From Verrucomicrobia bacterium UBA1731 (lineage in GTDB: Bacteria > Verrucomicrobiota > Kiritimatiellia > RFP12 > UBA1067): a stretch of DNA of 9,351 nt. Below, piece after piece: positions 1-6,492 of this stretch (position 1 is the first letter of the stretch; every line of letters starts with the position of its first letter). Under the pieces are notes generated by a model that worked only from the letters and a program-made list of their open reading frames with translations, did not search any database and had not been told where the DNA came from. The position numbers and the translations under genes were made by a program. The DNA is taken from NCBI GenBank assembly GCA_002317575.1, contig DCIH01000086.1:1-9351 (forward strand), given 5' to 3'.

Positions 1-835
1 CGAGCGAAATCGCCGTGACGCCCGTGGCGGCCACCTCCTTCGCGCGGTCCAACGTGATGCCGCCGGACGCCTCCGTCCTGGAAATGCCACGGCACATCTT
101 CACACACTTCTTCATGTCCGCGACGGACATGTTGTCCAGCATGATCCACTCGGGCTTCGCCTTGAGCGCGCTCGCGCATTCGCGCAACGATTCGACTTCG
201 ACTTCCACCGCGAGCTTCGGGAATTTCTTCCGCGCCGCGACAACCGCCTGGTCGAGCTCGTCCGGATCGCCGCCCTTCCAGAGCCGGCGGTGGTTGTCCT
301 TCATGAGCACGCGGTCGTACATGCCGAACCGGTGGTTCGTACCGCCGCCGCAGGTGACGGCGTACTTCTCGAAGACGCGGAGTCCGGGCGTCGTTTTGCG
401 CGTGTCGAGGATGAGCGTGCCCCACTTCTTCGTGGCGTCCACGAACTTCTTCGCGAGCGTCGCCGTCGCGAACATGCGCTGCATGAAATTGAGGGCGGTG
501 CGTTCCGCCGACAGAATGGAACGCGCCTTGCCGCGGAATGTGAGGATCGTCTCGTGCGGCTTGACGAAGGAACCGTCCGGCTTGAGGATCGTCACCTTGA
601 TCTTGGGGTCGACGGCCTTCATCACGGCCTTCGCGACCGTCGCGCCGGCGACGACGCACCCGTCCTTGCCCTTCGCGTAGATCTCGCCGGTGGCGACCGC
701 CGCGGGATCCACGAGCGCCTCGCTGGTGGCGTCGCACCATGGCGCGTCTACGGCGCGGATCGCATCCGCCAGATCTTCGTTCAACGCCAAGAGAACGGCT
801 GCGCGCGCGCGTGCCGATTTCATCACATCCGTCAT
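1..835 (-). CDS. nadC: Nicotinate-nucleotide pyrophosphorylase (quinolinate phosphoribosyltransferase), 3' end cut by window edge
   Basis: This enzyme converts quinolinate and PRPP to nicotinate mononucleotide, CO2 and pyrophosphate in cytosolic de novo NAD synthesis. The window shows 278 residues; the family is usually about 280-295, so only a short C-terminus is missing. Family signatures visible in order are ERTALNFMQR (111-120), DTRKTTPGLR (144-153, substrate-binding Arg and Lys), KYAVTCGGGTNHR (157-169), MKDNH (178-182), MLDNM (232-236) and EASGGI (255-260). The usual Arg or Ala after KYAV is Thr here, which should be tolerated. The ATG at 835-833 was chosen because GGAG lies 7 bases upstream, inside the 12-base gap after the preceding gene; an ATG four codons later is less well placed. 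The tight spacing suggests co-transcription with the small membrane protein upstream. The identification is secure from the motifs. Confidence 0.96.
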   Translation of the reverse strand, partial: MTDVMKSARARAAVLLALNEDLADAIRAVDAPWCDATSEALVDPAAVATGEIYAKGKDGCVVAGATVAKAVMKAVDPKIKVTILKPDGSFVKPHETILTFRGKARSILSAERTALNFMQRMFATATLAKKFVDATKKWGTLILDTRKTTPGLRVFEKYAVTCGGGTNHRFGMYDRVLMKDNHRRLWKGGDPDELDQAVVAARKKFPKLAVEVEVESLRECASALKAKPEWIMLDNMSVADMKKCVKMCRGISRTEASGGITLDRAKEVAATGVTAISL

Positions 836-847
836 GAGAAAACTCCG

Positions 848-1099
848 TTAGAGGTTCTGGACGTATTCCCAGTCCTGGTACATGAGCCATGTGATGACGC
901 CGACCAGGCCGATGCCCGCCAGACAGGCCAGCAGCGCCCACATCGCGCCCTTCGCGCTCACGCCCTCGCCCGACTCCTTTTTCTTGGCGTCGCGCGGATC
1001 CGCATCGAGACGGAAGCGGTCGGCGATCGCGGCGCCGCCCGGTTTGTTCTCGCCCGCACCGCCGACCGGCGGTTTGGGTGCTGCCTTTTTCAATTTCAT
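848..1099 (-). CDS. Small single-span membrane protein, function unknown
   Basis: I do not recognise this 83-residue protein. It begins with a basic Lys/Pro/Gly-rich stretch (MKLKKAAPKPPVGG), has a polar linker with charged clusters (about 25-50, including DAKKKES), then one hydrophobic segment at about 51-73, and ends in the aromatic/acidic tail YQDWEYVQNL. It looks like a C-terminally anchored inner-membrane protein with a cytoplasmic N-terminus. The ATG at 1099-1097 was preferred because GAGG lies 4 bases upstream. An in-frame GTG at 1129 would add 10 residues, but it lies upstream of the proposed -10 box, so it would not be transcribed from that promoter. nadC follows after 12 bases, suggesting an operon, although nothing in the sequence suggests a role in NAD synthesis. 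The gene is probably real, given its clear amphipathic layout and RBS. Confidence 0.75.
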   Translation of the reverse strand: MKLKKAAPKPPVGGAGENKPGGAAIADRFRLDADPRDAKKKESGEGVSAKGAMWALLACLAGIGLVGVITWLMYQDWEYVQNL

Positions 1100-1114
1100 A
1101 ACGCCTCGGATTTT

Positions 1115-1142
1115 ATCATATCCGCCCACTTCTTGGCAACAA
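1115..1142 (-). promoter_or_regulatory. Candidate sigma70-type promoter for the small membrane protein and nadC
   Basis: On the minus strand, TTGTTG (1142-1137) is followed after 16 bases by TATGAT (1120-1115), which matches the TATAAT consensus at five of six positions. The predicted transcript would start near 1108. That leaves a leader of about 9 bases containing the GAGG ribosome-binding site before the ATG at 1099. The -35 box is only half-matched. The promoter is supported by position and by the AT-rich context in otherwise GC-rich DNA. Confidence 0.45.
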
Positions 1143-1222
1143 TTAGCGCAACAATTCCAGTTTGACGGAGCGGCGAAAGATTATATCGGCATTAAATCAA
1201 ATTTCAGTCGCAGAAACGCAAC

Positions 1223-1251
1223 TGGACGTTTGGCGACGCGGACAGTATACT
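1223..1251 (+). promoter_or_regulatory. Candidate promoter for ung with a very short leader
   Basis: TGGACG (1223-1228) and TATACT (1246-1251) are separated by 17 bases, with the -10 box matching consensus at five of six positions. Transcription would begin near 1258, only about 5 bases before the ung ATG at 1263, so the mRNA would be nearly leaderless. This is consistent with the lack of any Shine-Dalgarno sequence before that ATG. It is divergent from the promoter at 1115-1142. Confidence 0.45.
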
Positions 1252-1262
1252 CATCAGACATC

Positions 1263-1934
1263 ATGAACGTGCAAATGGAACCGTCCTGGAAAGCCGCGCT
1301 TGCCGATGAATTCGAAGCGCCCTATTTCGCGAAATTGGTCGATTTCGTGCGCCATGCCTACGCTTCCGGCGTCGTTTATCCATCGGCCAAATTCATTTTC
1401 GAAGCATTCAACCGCACCCCGTTCGACCAGGTAAAAGCCGTCATTCTTGGACAGGACCCCTACCACAATCCCGGTCAGGCACACGGACTCTGCTTCTCGG
1501 TTCCGAACGGCATTGAACCGCCCCCCTCGCTCGTGAACGTCTACAAGGAGCTCGAGTCGGAATATGGAACGCCCTTTCTGAACCGCGGCGGCGACTTGTC
1601 CGCCTGGGCGGATCAGGGCGTCCTCCTGCTGAACGCGACGCTCACCGTCTCCGGCGGCGCGAACATGGCCGGCTCCCACCAGGGACGCGGCTGGGAAATG
1701 TTCACGGACGCCGCCATCCGCGCGCTTTCGGAGAAACGCGAGGGCATCGTGTTCATGCTGTGGGGGTCCTACGCGCAGAAGAAAGGCGCGGTCATCGACC
1801 GCACCAGGCATCTGGTGCTCGAAACCGCGCACCCGTCACCGCTTTCCGCCTACCGCGGATTCTTCGGCTGCAACCACTTCAAGCGCTGCAACGAACACCT
1901 CGTCGCCCGAGGCCTCGTCCCAGTCGCGTGGTGA
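1263..1934 (+). CDS. ung: Uracil-DNA glycosylase, family 1
   Basis: This enzyme removes uracil from DNA by cleaving the N-glycosidic bond, starting base-excision repair in the cytosol. The 223-residue length is typical of family 1. Visible signatures are the water-activating loop GQDPYH (63-68, catalytic Asp65), the Pro-rich loop PPPSL (86-90), the uracil-specificity strand LLLNATLTV (121-129, with Asn124), GRGWEMFTD (141-149), and the DNA-intercalation loop AHPSPLSAYRGFFGC (189-203, with catalytic His190). The reading frame stays open upstream to 882, but the family homology begins near 1263, so the extension was discarded. An ATG at 1275 (residue 5) is an alternative start; neither has a clear Shine-Dalgarno sequence. 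The gene stands alone on the plus strand, divergent from the membrane-protein/nadC pair and convergent with the large gene on its right. Confidence 0.97.
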   Translation: MNVQMEPSWKAALADEFEAPYFAKLVDFVRHAYASGVVYPSAKFIFEAFNRTPFDQVKAVILGQDPYHNPGQAHGLCFSVPNGIEPPPSLVNVYKELESEYGTPFLNRGGDLSAWADQGVLLLNATLTVSGGANMAGSHQGRGWEMFTDAAIRALSEKREGIVFMLWGSYAQKKGAVIDRTRHLVLETAHPSPLSAYRGFFGCNHFKRCNEHLVARGLVPVAW

Positions 1935-1943
1935 CGACCGTCC

Positions 1944-2016
1944 GCAGTTCGGGACGAACTGCTCTACTGTGCGAAGCAGAGGCGTCCCCCTCGTAGCAGT
2001 TCGTCCCCGAACTGCT
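1944..2016. repeat. Paired inverted palindromes (REP/BIME-like element) between convergent genes
   Basis: The left unit forms an 8-bp perfect stem, GCAGTTCG (1944-1951) with CGAACTGC (1955-1962), closed by a GGA loop. The right unit forms a 9-bp perfect stem, AGCAGTTCG (1995-2003) with CGAACTGCT (2008-2016), closed by TCCC. The two units are also reverse complements of each other over about 20 bases, apart from one extra C. The DNA or RNA could therefore form two local hairpins or one long stem around a 31-base centre. It fills most of the gap between ung and the large minus-strand gene. Neither hairpin is followed by a convincing T tract on either strand, so a bidirectional terminator role is possible but unproven. 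The layout resembles REP pairs (BIMEs). Confidence 0.8.
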
Positions 2017-2020
2017 CATC

Positions 2021-5000
2021 TCACGAGAATTCGCGGATCAGCTCGAACGAACGCGTCATGGCCTGCAGATATTTGGACGTGGCGTCGATTTTCGAGGCGT
2101 CGGTAGCGTTCGGATCGTTGAGGTCGGCGATTGCCGTCTTGGCGGCGGCCAGCTTTGCGATCTGCGACTTGATGCGGTCCATTTTGGCCGTGTCGCCTCC
2201 ATGCCGCGCCATGAGATCCCAGAACTGGTCCTCGATTTCACGCTCGCGCGTCTGCATCAACTTTCCGTTTTCGCTCAGCTTGTCCGGCCGGTTCTCGCGC
2301 AACTGGTCGAAGATGTCCAGCGTCGCGTGCTTGTTGTGCGTGAGGAAAGTGGTCAAGCCCTCCTTCGTGCCGCCGCGCAGGAATTCGGCCGTGCGGCCCA
2401 TCATCGTGTCGAAGCTGGGATTGAAGTAGCTGCTGTGCGCGATGTGGCTGTCGGTCACGGTGCTCGTCATGTGCGCGCCCACGCCCACGACGCCCGCCTT
2501 CACGCGGAATCCGATCGTCGACTTCATGTTCGATTCAGAGCCGGTGGTCATGCAGGCCAGCTTGCCGTGCTCGAACTGGAAGTTGATCGACTGCGACATC
2601 GTCATGCTCATGCCCGTCTCCAGCCCGGTGAGCGGCACGCAGTTCATGACCGAACTCATGAGCGGACCGGCGAAGAACTGCTGCACGGGATTGGCGGCGG
2701 CGCCCTTCATCATCGACTTCATCACTTCGCCCACCGTCACCTGGGCGTACGTGGTCACCAGTTCGCCGACCACGAGTCCCGGAATGAGCGCCTTGACGAC
2801 GTCGCCCATGAACTCCTTGATGCGGTTCTGCTTCTGCTGACCGGACAGATTGGGCTCGTTTTCTTCGACGTACTTCTTGGCCACCGCCTCGACGATCAGT
2901 TTGACGGGCATGTTCACGTCCATCTTGATGCTCACGAGCGTCTTGGCGTCGCGCAACCAGGGCCGGATGTCGTTCTTGTGCGGCTTCGTAGTGGTGACGG
3001 AACCCTCGATGCCGCCCTTGAGCCCGAGCTTGTTCTCAAGCGTGGTGATGGGCGTGCTAATCGCCGTCTTACCCAGGGACTTCGCGATGCCCGTCCCGAG
3101 GGAGTCGGTTGGCTGCGACTGCAGCGCTTCGGGACTGTTCTTGGCCGTATCCTCCAGGAACGATCCGCCGATGTTGTACGTGAGCTTGAACGAAGCGGTG
3201 TGCGTCGAAGAGCCGACATCGGTCTCGTTGAATTTCTCCAGCATCTGCTCGTCGAATACGTCGTCGGGCATGGGCATGCTGGCGCCCGACAGCCGGCGCG
3301 CGAACACGTCCTGCATCAGATCGAATAGCTCGTTCTGGTTGCCGCCGTCTTCGGACAGCGCGATGTCGCCTTCCGCCAACAGCGCCGACAGCGCGGCGAA
3401 CTGCAGGGAGAGGTCCTTGAGGTCCTTGCACACGGCCTTCCAACCGTCCTTGTCGGACGACGCAAGGTTTTCCGCACGCTTTTCGACGCCCGCGAGCTTT
3501 TCGTTGAGCACGCCCAGCTTCTCGCGCAGCGCGGGCATCGTCTTCACGCCATCCAGATCGCCCAGCGACATCTCGCCCGAGACGTTCTTCGACTCCTCGA
3601 GCAGATACTCGCCCGACTGCAGCATCAGACCGTCGAGGTGCGTGCGGATCTCCGAACCGTGCAAGCCGATCTGGCGCTCGCCGTGATAGTCCACCGCCGC
3701 GCCCGCATCGAAGATGGACGAGCTCGAATCGACGCCCATCGCGTTCGTGCCAGTGTACACATTCACGTCCATGTCCGCGCTCGCGCCGAATCCGCCCTGG
3801 AGAACGCCGTACGTCTTTTCGCTCGTCTTGAGGCCGCGCTTCTTGCCGGAATTGCTGAGCATGAGATCCGTGTCGGACATCAGGCCCGCCTCCACCATCT
3901 CGCGACGGTAGGCGGCGTTGTCGACCTGCGAATGGTGCTGCCGGAGTCCGACCCACGCGAGGAAGTTCGTCACGCCGCGGCCGATCGCGCGAAAGGCCTG
4001 GGCGATCTTGCCGACGCTGAATATCGACTTCAGGGTCGTCGTCTTCGTCAGCTGGTTGCCGCCGTCCACATCGTTGATGAACTCGTCGAGCGACTTGTAG
4101 GTGACGACGCGCCCCTTGCCGCCGCCGATTTCGGCGTGCGCCTCCACGTCCGCGCCCACGCGCTTCGCGTCCTTGTCGTCGCCGTATTGGCCCAGACGGG
4201 AATCGTACCCGACGCGCGACTTGGCGCTCGCCTCGGCGGCGCCGCCGGTGAAGTACCTGACGGTGACCTCGCCGCCGCCGGGGGCGATCGTTATCTCGGC
4301 CGTCTGCATGAACTTCGCGCCGACCTTCGCGTCCAGCAGCACGCCGGTGCCGCCGTTGCCGTCGGCGGCGACCTGCTTCGTGGTGAGGTTGATGCCCGCG
4401 CGGACGTCGACGCCGGCTTCGAACGACACGAAATGCGATCCGCCCTTCGCCGTCAGCGGATCGAACATCTTGTGGACGTCCTGCGCGAACTTGTCGCGCT
4501 TCTGCTCGGCGCCGCTGAAGAAATAGCGGATGTGGTTGTTCGTCGCGTGCGTCAGCTTGCCCGCGTCCGCGGAGGTCTTTTCGGATCGCGTGAACTGCAC
4601 GGCGGAATCGGGCACGCCCTTGCTGGCCGTCTCGCCGTTCGCCGTCTTGAGCATGTCGTCGAGTTCGTTCTCGAGGTTCCCCAGATCGGCGACCTGCCCC
4701 TTCGTCATCCGGTTGGCGATCTTCTTGCCCGTTTGCGTGTTGTTGGCCGACCGGCGAAGCGCCTCCATCTTGCCCATCGAACGACCGAAGAGCGTGTCGG
4801 CGTCGAAACGGAAGGCGCGCATGGCGTTGGCGACCTGCTTGAGCTGCGCCTTGAGGGCTTTCGTCTGTTTCTTGGCGGCCGCCGCCTCCGCCTTCGTGAG
4901 CGCCTTGGCGTTCTTCGCCTCGTTCTTGGCCACCGTCTTCATCGCCTTGTCGAGTTGCTTGCGCGTCATCTCATCGGCTTTTTCGACCTTGTCGGACTTC

Positions 5001-5956
5001 AGCTTGGGCGCCTTCGTCTCGACCGGCTTCAACTCGTCGGTGGAGACCTCGAGGCACTTGGACATCTCCGTGCGCAACTTGATGATGGCATCGGCCTTTT
5101 CGCGCAAGGGCGCCATCTTGGCCTCCACCACGCCGTCGGACATTCCGGCCGCCCTGAAATTCTCCTCGGCTTGCGCCAACATCTTGTCGACGCCCGCCTT
5201 GTCGATGAATTTCTCACGCGCCTTCTGCGCCGTCTTCTGCGCCATGCGCAGCATGTCGGCGGGTTTCGCGATGTCGATGATCTCGCCCTCGAGACGGTCC
5301 TGGATGGTCTTGGGCGCCAGCGTCCCGTCGCGTTCGAGCTTCATCAGGCCCAACGTGGCGTTGAGCAGCGACTTGCGGATCTCGTCGCTCGCCTTGCCGG
5401 CGTGCGCGCACGCCGCGAAGTCGCGCGAGAGAAGCATGCGGTTCAGCGCGATCCGCGCCGTTTCGATTTCGGCATCCGTCAACGGCGCGTTCTTGAGCGA
5501 CCCCTCGACATAGTGGCGGTTCATGCGGGCCGTGACCTTCACCAGACGGTTGAAGTCGGCGAACCCGAGCTTGTCGGCGAGATCGGCGGCGTCTCCCGTG
5601 ATCTGCGCCTTGACGTTGTTTCCCCGCTGGAATTCCTCGCCCAGCAGTTTCGCCTGCTGGAAATAGGGCTTCAGCTTCGGATTGCCCGCGCCTTGCAGAA
5701 GCGACGTGAAATTGGACTTGGCCGAGATGACGGATCCCTTCTCGACCGTGTCCTGTTTCTCGATGACCTCGAATCCAAGCCCCTTGGCCGCCTCGACGCC
5801 GTCGGACTTTTCGGACTTCTGCGCGGATTGCGATCCCTCGACGGACGCGTTTCCGTTTTCGGCCTGAAGGCCCTCGTCATAGAACTTCGACAACTGCTGA
5901 AAGTTGTCGGTGATCCAGAAATTGCTTCCGGTCATGCTGGTCAGATACGGCGGCAT
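2021..5956 (-). CDS. Very large hypothetical protein, candidate type III secretion effector
   Basis: I do not recognise this 1311-residue protein by sequence. Residues 1-55 are polar and Ser/Gln/Asn/Glu-rich with no Sec signal, as expected of a type III N-terminus. About 85-300 is helical. Residues 315-380 are Lys/Ala-rich (17 Lys and 2 Arg against 7 Asp/Glu) and look like a coiled coil. Glycine-rich alternating segments suggest beta strands at about 505-620, 715-790, 915-990 and 1110-1180; helical stretches lie between them (about 620-700, 800-890, 1000-1100). The C-terminus (1185-1311) is helical and charged. No transmembrane helix is clear, although 1050-1075 is fairly hydrophobic. The ATG at 5956 was chosen because GGGGAGGT lies 6 bases upstream, and it overlaps the upstream stop codon as TGATG. 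Effector status is inferred from the two CesT-type genes directly upstream; a structural or adhesive protein remains possible. Confidence 0.65.
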   Translation of the reverse strand: MPPYLTSMTGSNFWITDNFQQLSKFYDEGLQAENGNASVEGSQSAQKSEKSDGVEAAKGLGFEVIEKQDTVEKGSVISAKSNFTSLLQGAGNPKLKPYFQQAKLLGEEFQRGNNVKAQITGDAADLADKLGFADFNRLVKVTARMNRHYVEGSLKNAPLTDAEIETARIALNRMLLSRDFAACAHAGKASDEIRKSLLNATLGLMKLERDGTLAPKTIQDRLEGEIIDIAKPADMLRMAQKTAQKAREKFIDKAGVDKMLAQAEENFRAAGMSDGVVEAKMAPLREKADAIIKLRTEMSKCLEVSTDELKPVETKAPKLKSDKVEKADEMTRKQLDKAMKTVAKNEAKNAKALTKAEAAAAKKQTKALKAQLKQVANAMRAFRFDADTLFGRSMGKMEALRRSANNTQTGKKIANRMTKGQVADLGNLENELDDMLKTANGETASKGVPDSAVQFTRSEKTSADAGKLTHATNNHIRYFFSGAEQKRDKFAQDVHKMFDPLTAKGGSHFVSFEAGVDVRAGINLTTKQVAADGNGGTGVLLDAKVGAKFMQTAEITIAPGGGEVTVRYFTGGAAEASAKSRVGYDSRLGQYGDDKDAKRVGADVEAHAEIGGGKGRVVTYKSLDEFINDVDGGNQLTKTTTLKSIFSVGKIAQAFRAIGRGVTNFLAWVGLRQHHSQVDNAAYRREMVEAGLMSDTDLMLSNSGKKRGLKTSEKTYGVLQGGFGASADMDVNVYTGTNAMGVDSSSSIFDAGAAVDYHGERQIGLHGSEIRTHLDGLMLQSGEYLLEESKNVSGEMSLGDLDGVKTMPALREKLGVLNEKLAGVEKRAENLASSDKDGWKAVCKDLKDLSLQFAALSALLAEGDIALSEDGGNQNELFDLMQDVFARRLSGASMPMPDDVFDEQMLEKFNETDVGSSTHTASFKLTYNIGGSFLEDTAKNSPEALQSQPTDSLGTGIAKSLGKTAISTPITTLENKLGLKGGIEGSVTTTKPHKNDIRPWLRDAKTLVSIKMDVNMPVKLIVEAVAKKYVEENEPNLSGQQKQNRIKEFMGDVVKALIPGLVVGELVTTYAQVTVGEVMKSMMKGAAANPVQQFFAGPLMSSVMNCVPLTGLETGMSMTMSQSINFQFEHGKLACMTTGSESNMKSTIGFRVKAGVVGVGAHMTSTVTDSHIAHSSYFNPSFDTMMGRTAEFLRGGTKEGLTTFLTHNKHATLDIFDQLRENRPDKLSENGKLMQTREREIEDQFWDLMARHGGDTAKMDRIKSQIAKLAAAKTAIADLNDPNATDASKIDATSKYLQAMTRSFELIREFS

Positions 5957-6492
5957 CAGCGCACCTCCCCGTCGTCAGCTTCGGCTTCCGCGCCTTCGCC
6001 TTCAATGCCTTCGTCCTCGGCGACTTCGCCGTCTGCGTCTTCATCCTCAACGTCTTCGTCAAACATTTCGTCGTCGGCGTACGGGAAATCGTGCTCGAAC
6101 GTGATGAACGCCTCGCGCGCCACGCGGAACACCGTCTCGATCCACAACGCCAGATGGTCGGCCGTCTCCAGTTCGACCAGCGCACGCCGGTCGCCGACCA
6201 GCACCGCGTCGTTGTTGCGGTCGAGCATGAACGTGCATCCTTTGGTGCCCACGCCGCCGTCGTGCTGCTCGAGCATCCAGTGGACGCGCGCCGGCGCGTT
6301 GCCGTCGTGCTCCAATCGGCCGATCACGGTCCACAGAAGGACGTTGCCGGACTCCGGCAGCAGCGACAGGTTCATGACCATGTCGCGGTACATGAACGTG
6401 CTGCCGTTGACGTCGTCCAACGCGATGTCCACGCCGATGGCGTCCGAAAGCTCCCTCAGCAGAAGTTCCATCTGTTCGCGGGCGTTCTCCAT
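5956..6492 (-). CDS. CesT-like type III secretion chaperone with acidic C-terminal tail
   Basis: This 178-residue protein has the layout of the CesT/SycE class of small chaperones, which bind the N-terminal region of an effector in the cytosol and keep it secretion-competent. An N-terminal helix (MELLLRELSDAIG, 8-20) is followed by short strands (21-60). Then comes the family-like block with VHWMLEQ (70-76), GCTFMLDRNNDAVLVGDR (85-102) and an amphipathic helix (110-130). From 140 to 178 the chain is low-complexity and acidic: 22 of 39 residues are Asp or Glu, with one basic residue. Such a tail is not part of the usual family. The ATG at 6492 was chosen because AAGGAGGT sits 6 bases upstream; a GTG one codon earlier is poorer. 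It overlaps the upstream stop as TGATG, and its own stop overlaps the next ATG in the same way. The family call is by motif memory, so moderate. Confidence 0.65.
   Translation of the reverse strand: MENAREQMELLLRELSDAIGVDIALDDVNGSTFMYRDMVMNLSLLPESGNVLLWTVIGRLEHDGNAPARVHWMLEQHDGGVGTKGCTFMLDRNNDAVLVGDRRALVELETADHLALWIETVFRVAREAFITFEHDFPYADDEMFDEDVEDEDADGEVAEDEGIEGEGAEAEADDGEVR
5963..5970 (-). promoter_or_regulatory. Strong Shine-Dalgarno for the 1311-residue protein
   Basis: GGGGAGGT lies 6 bases before the ATG at 5956, inside the 3' end of the upstream chaperone gene. It fixes this ATG rather than the Met at codon 8. Together with the TGATG overlap it indicates translational coupling. Confidence 0.85.

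Noticed and set aside
15..680. A 221-codon plus-strand open frame at the left edge
   Set aside because: It is opposite nadC, whose catalytic motifs are unmistakable on the minus strand.
882..1262. In-frame upstream extension of ung by 127 codons
   Set aside because: It overlaps the membrane-protein gene in antisense, carries no family homology, and would give an abnormal 350-residue glycosylase. The proposed promoter also lies inside it.
2201..3328. A 375-codon plus-strand open frame within the large gene
   Set aside because: It has the same Arg/His/Leu-rich antisense composition, with no ribosome-binding site and no recognisable motif.
2021..5956. Large protein as an outer-membrane adhesin or autotransporter because of its glycine-rich beta segments
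   Set aside because: There is no Sec signal peptide, no C-terminal barrel signature ending in an aromatic residue, and two cytosolic chaperone genes are coupled upstream. The C-terminus is helical.
2021..5956. WxxxE-type GEF effector motif in the large protein
   Set aside because: Each Trp was checked; none is followed by Glu at the fourth position.
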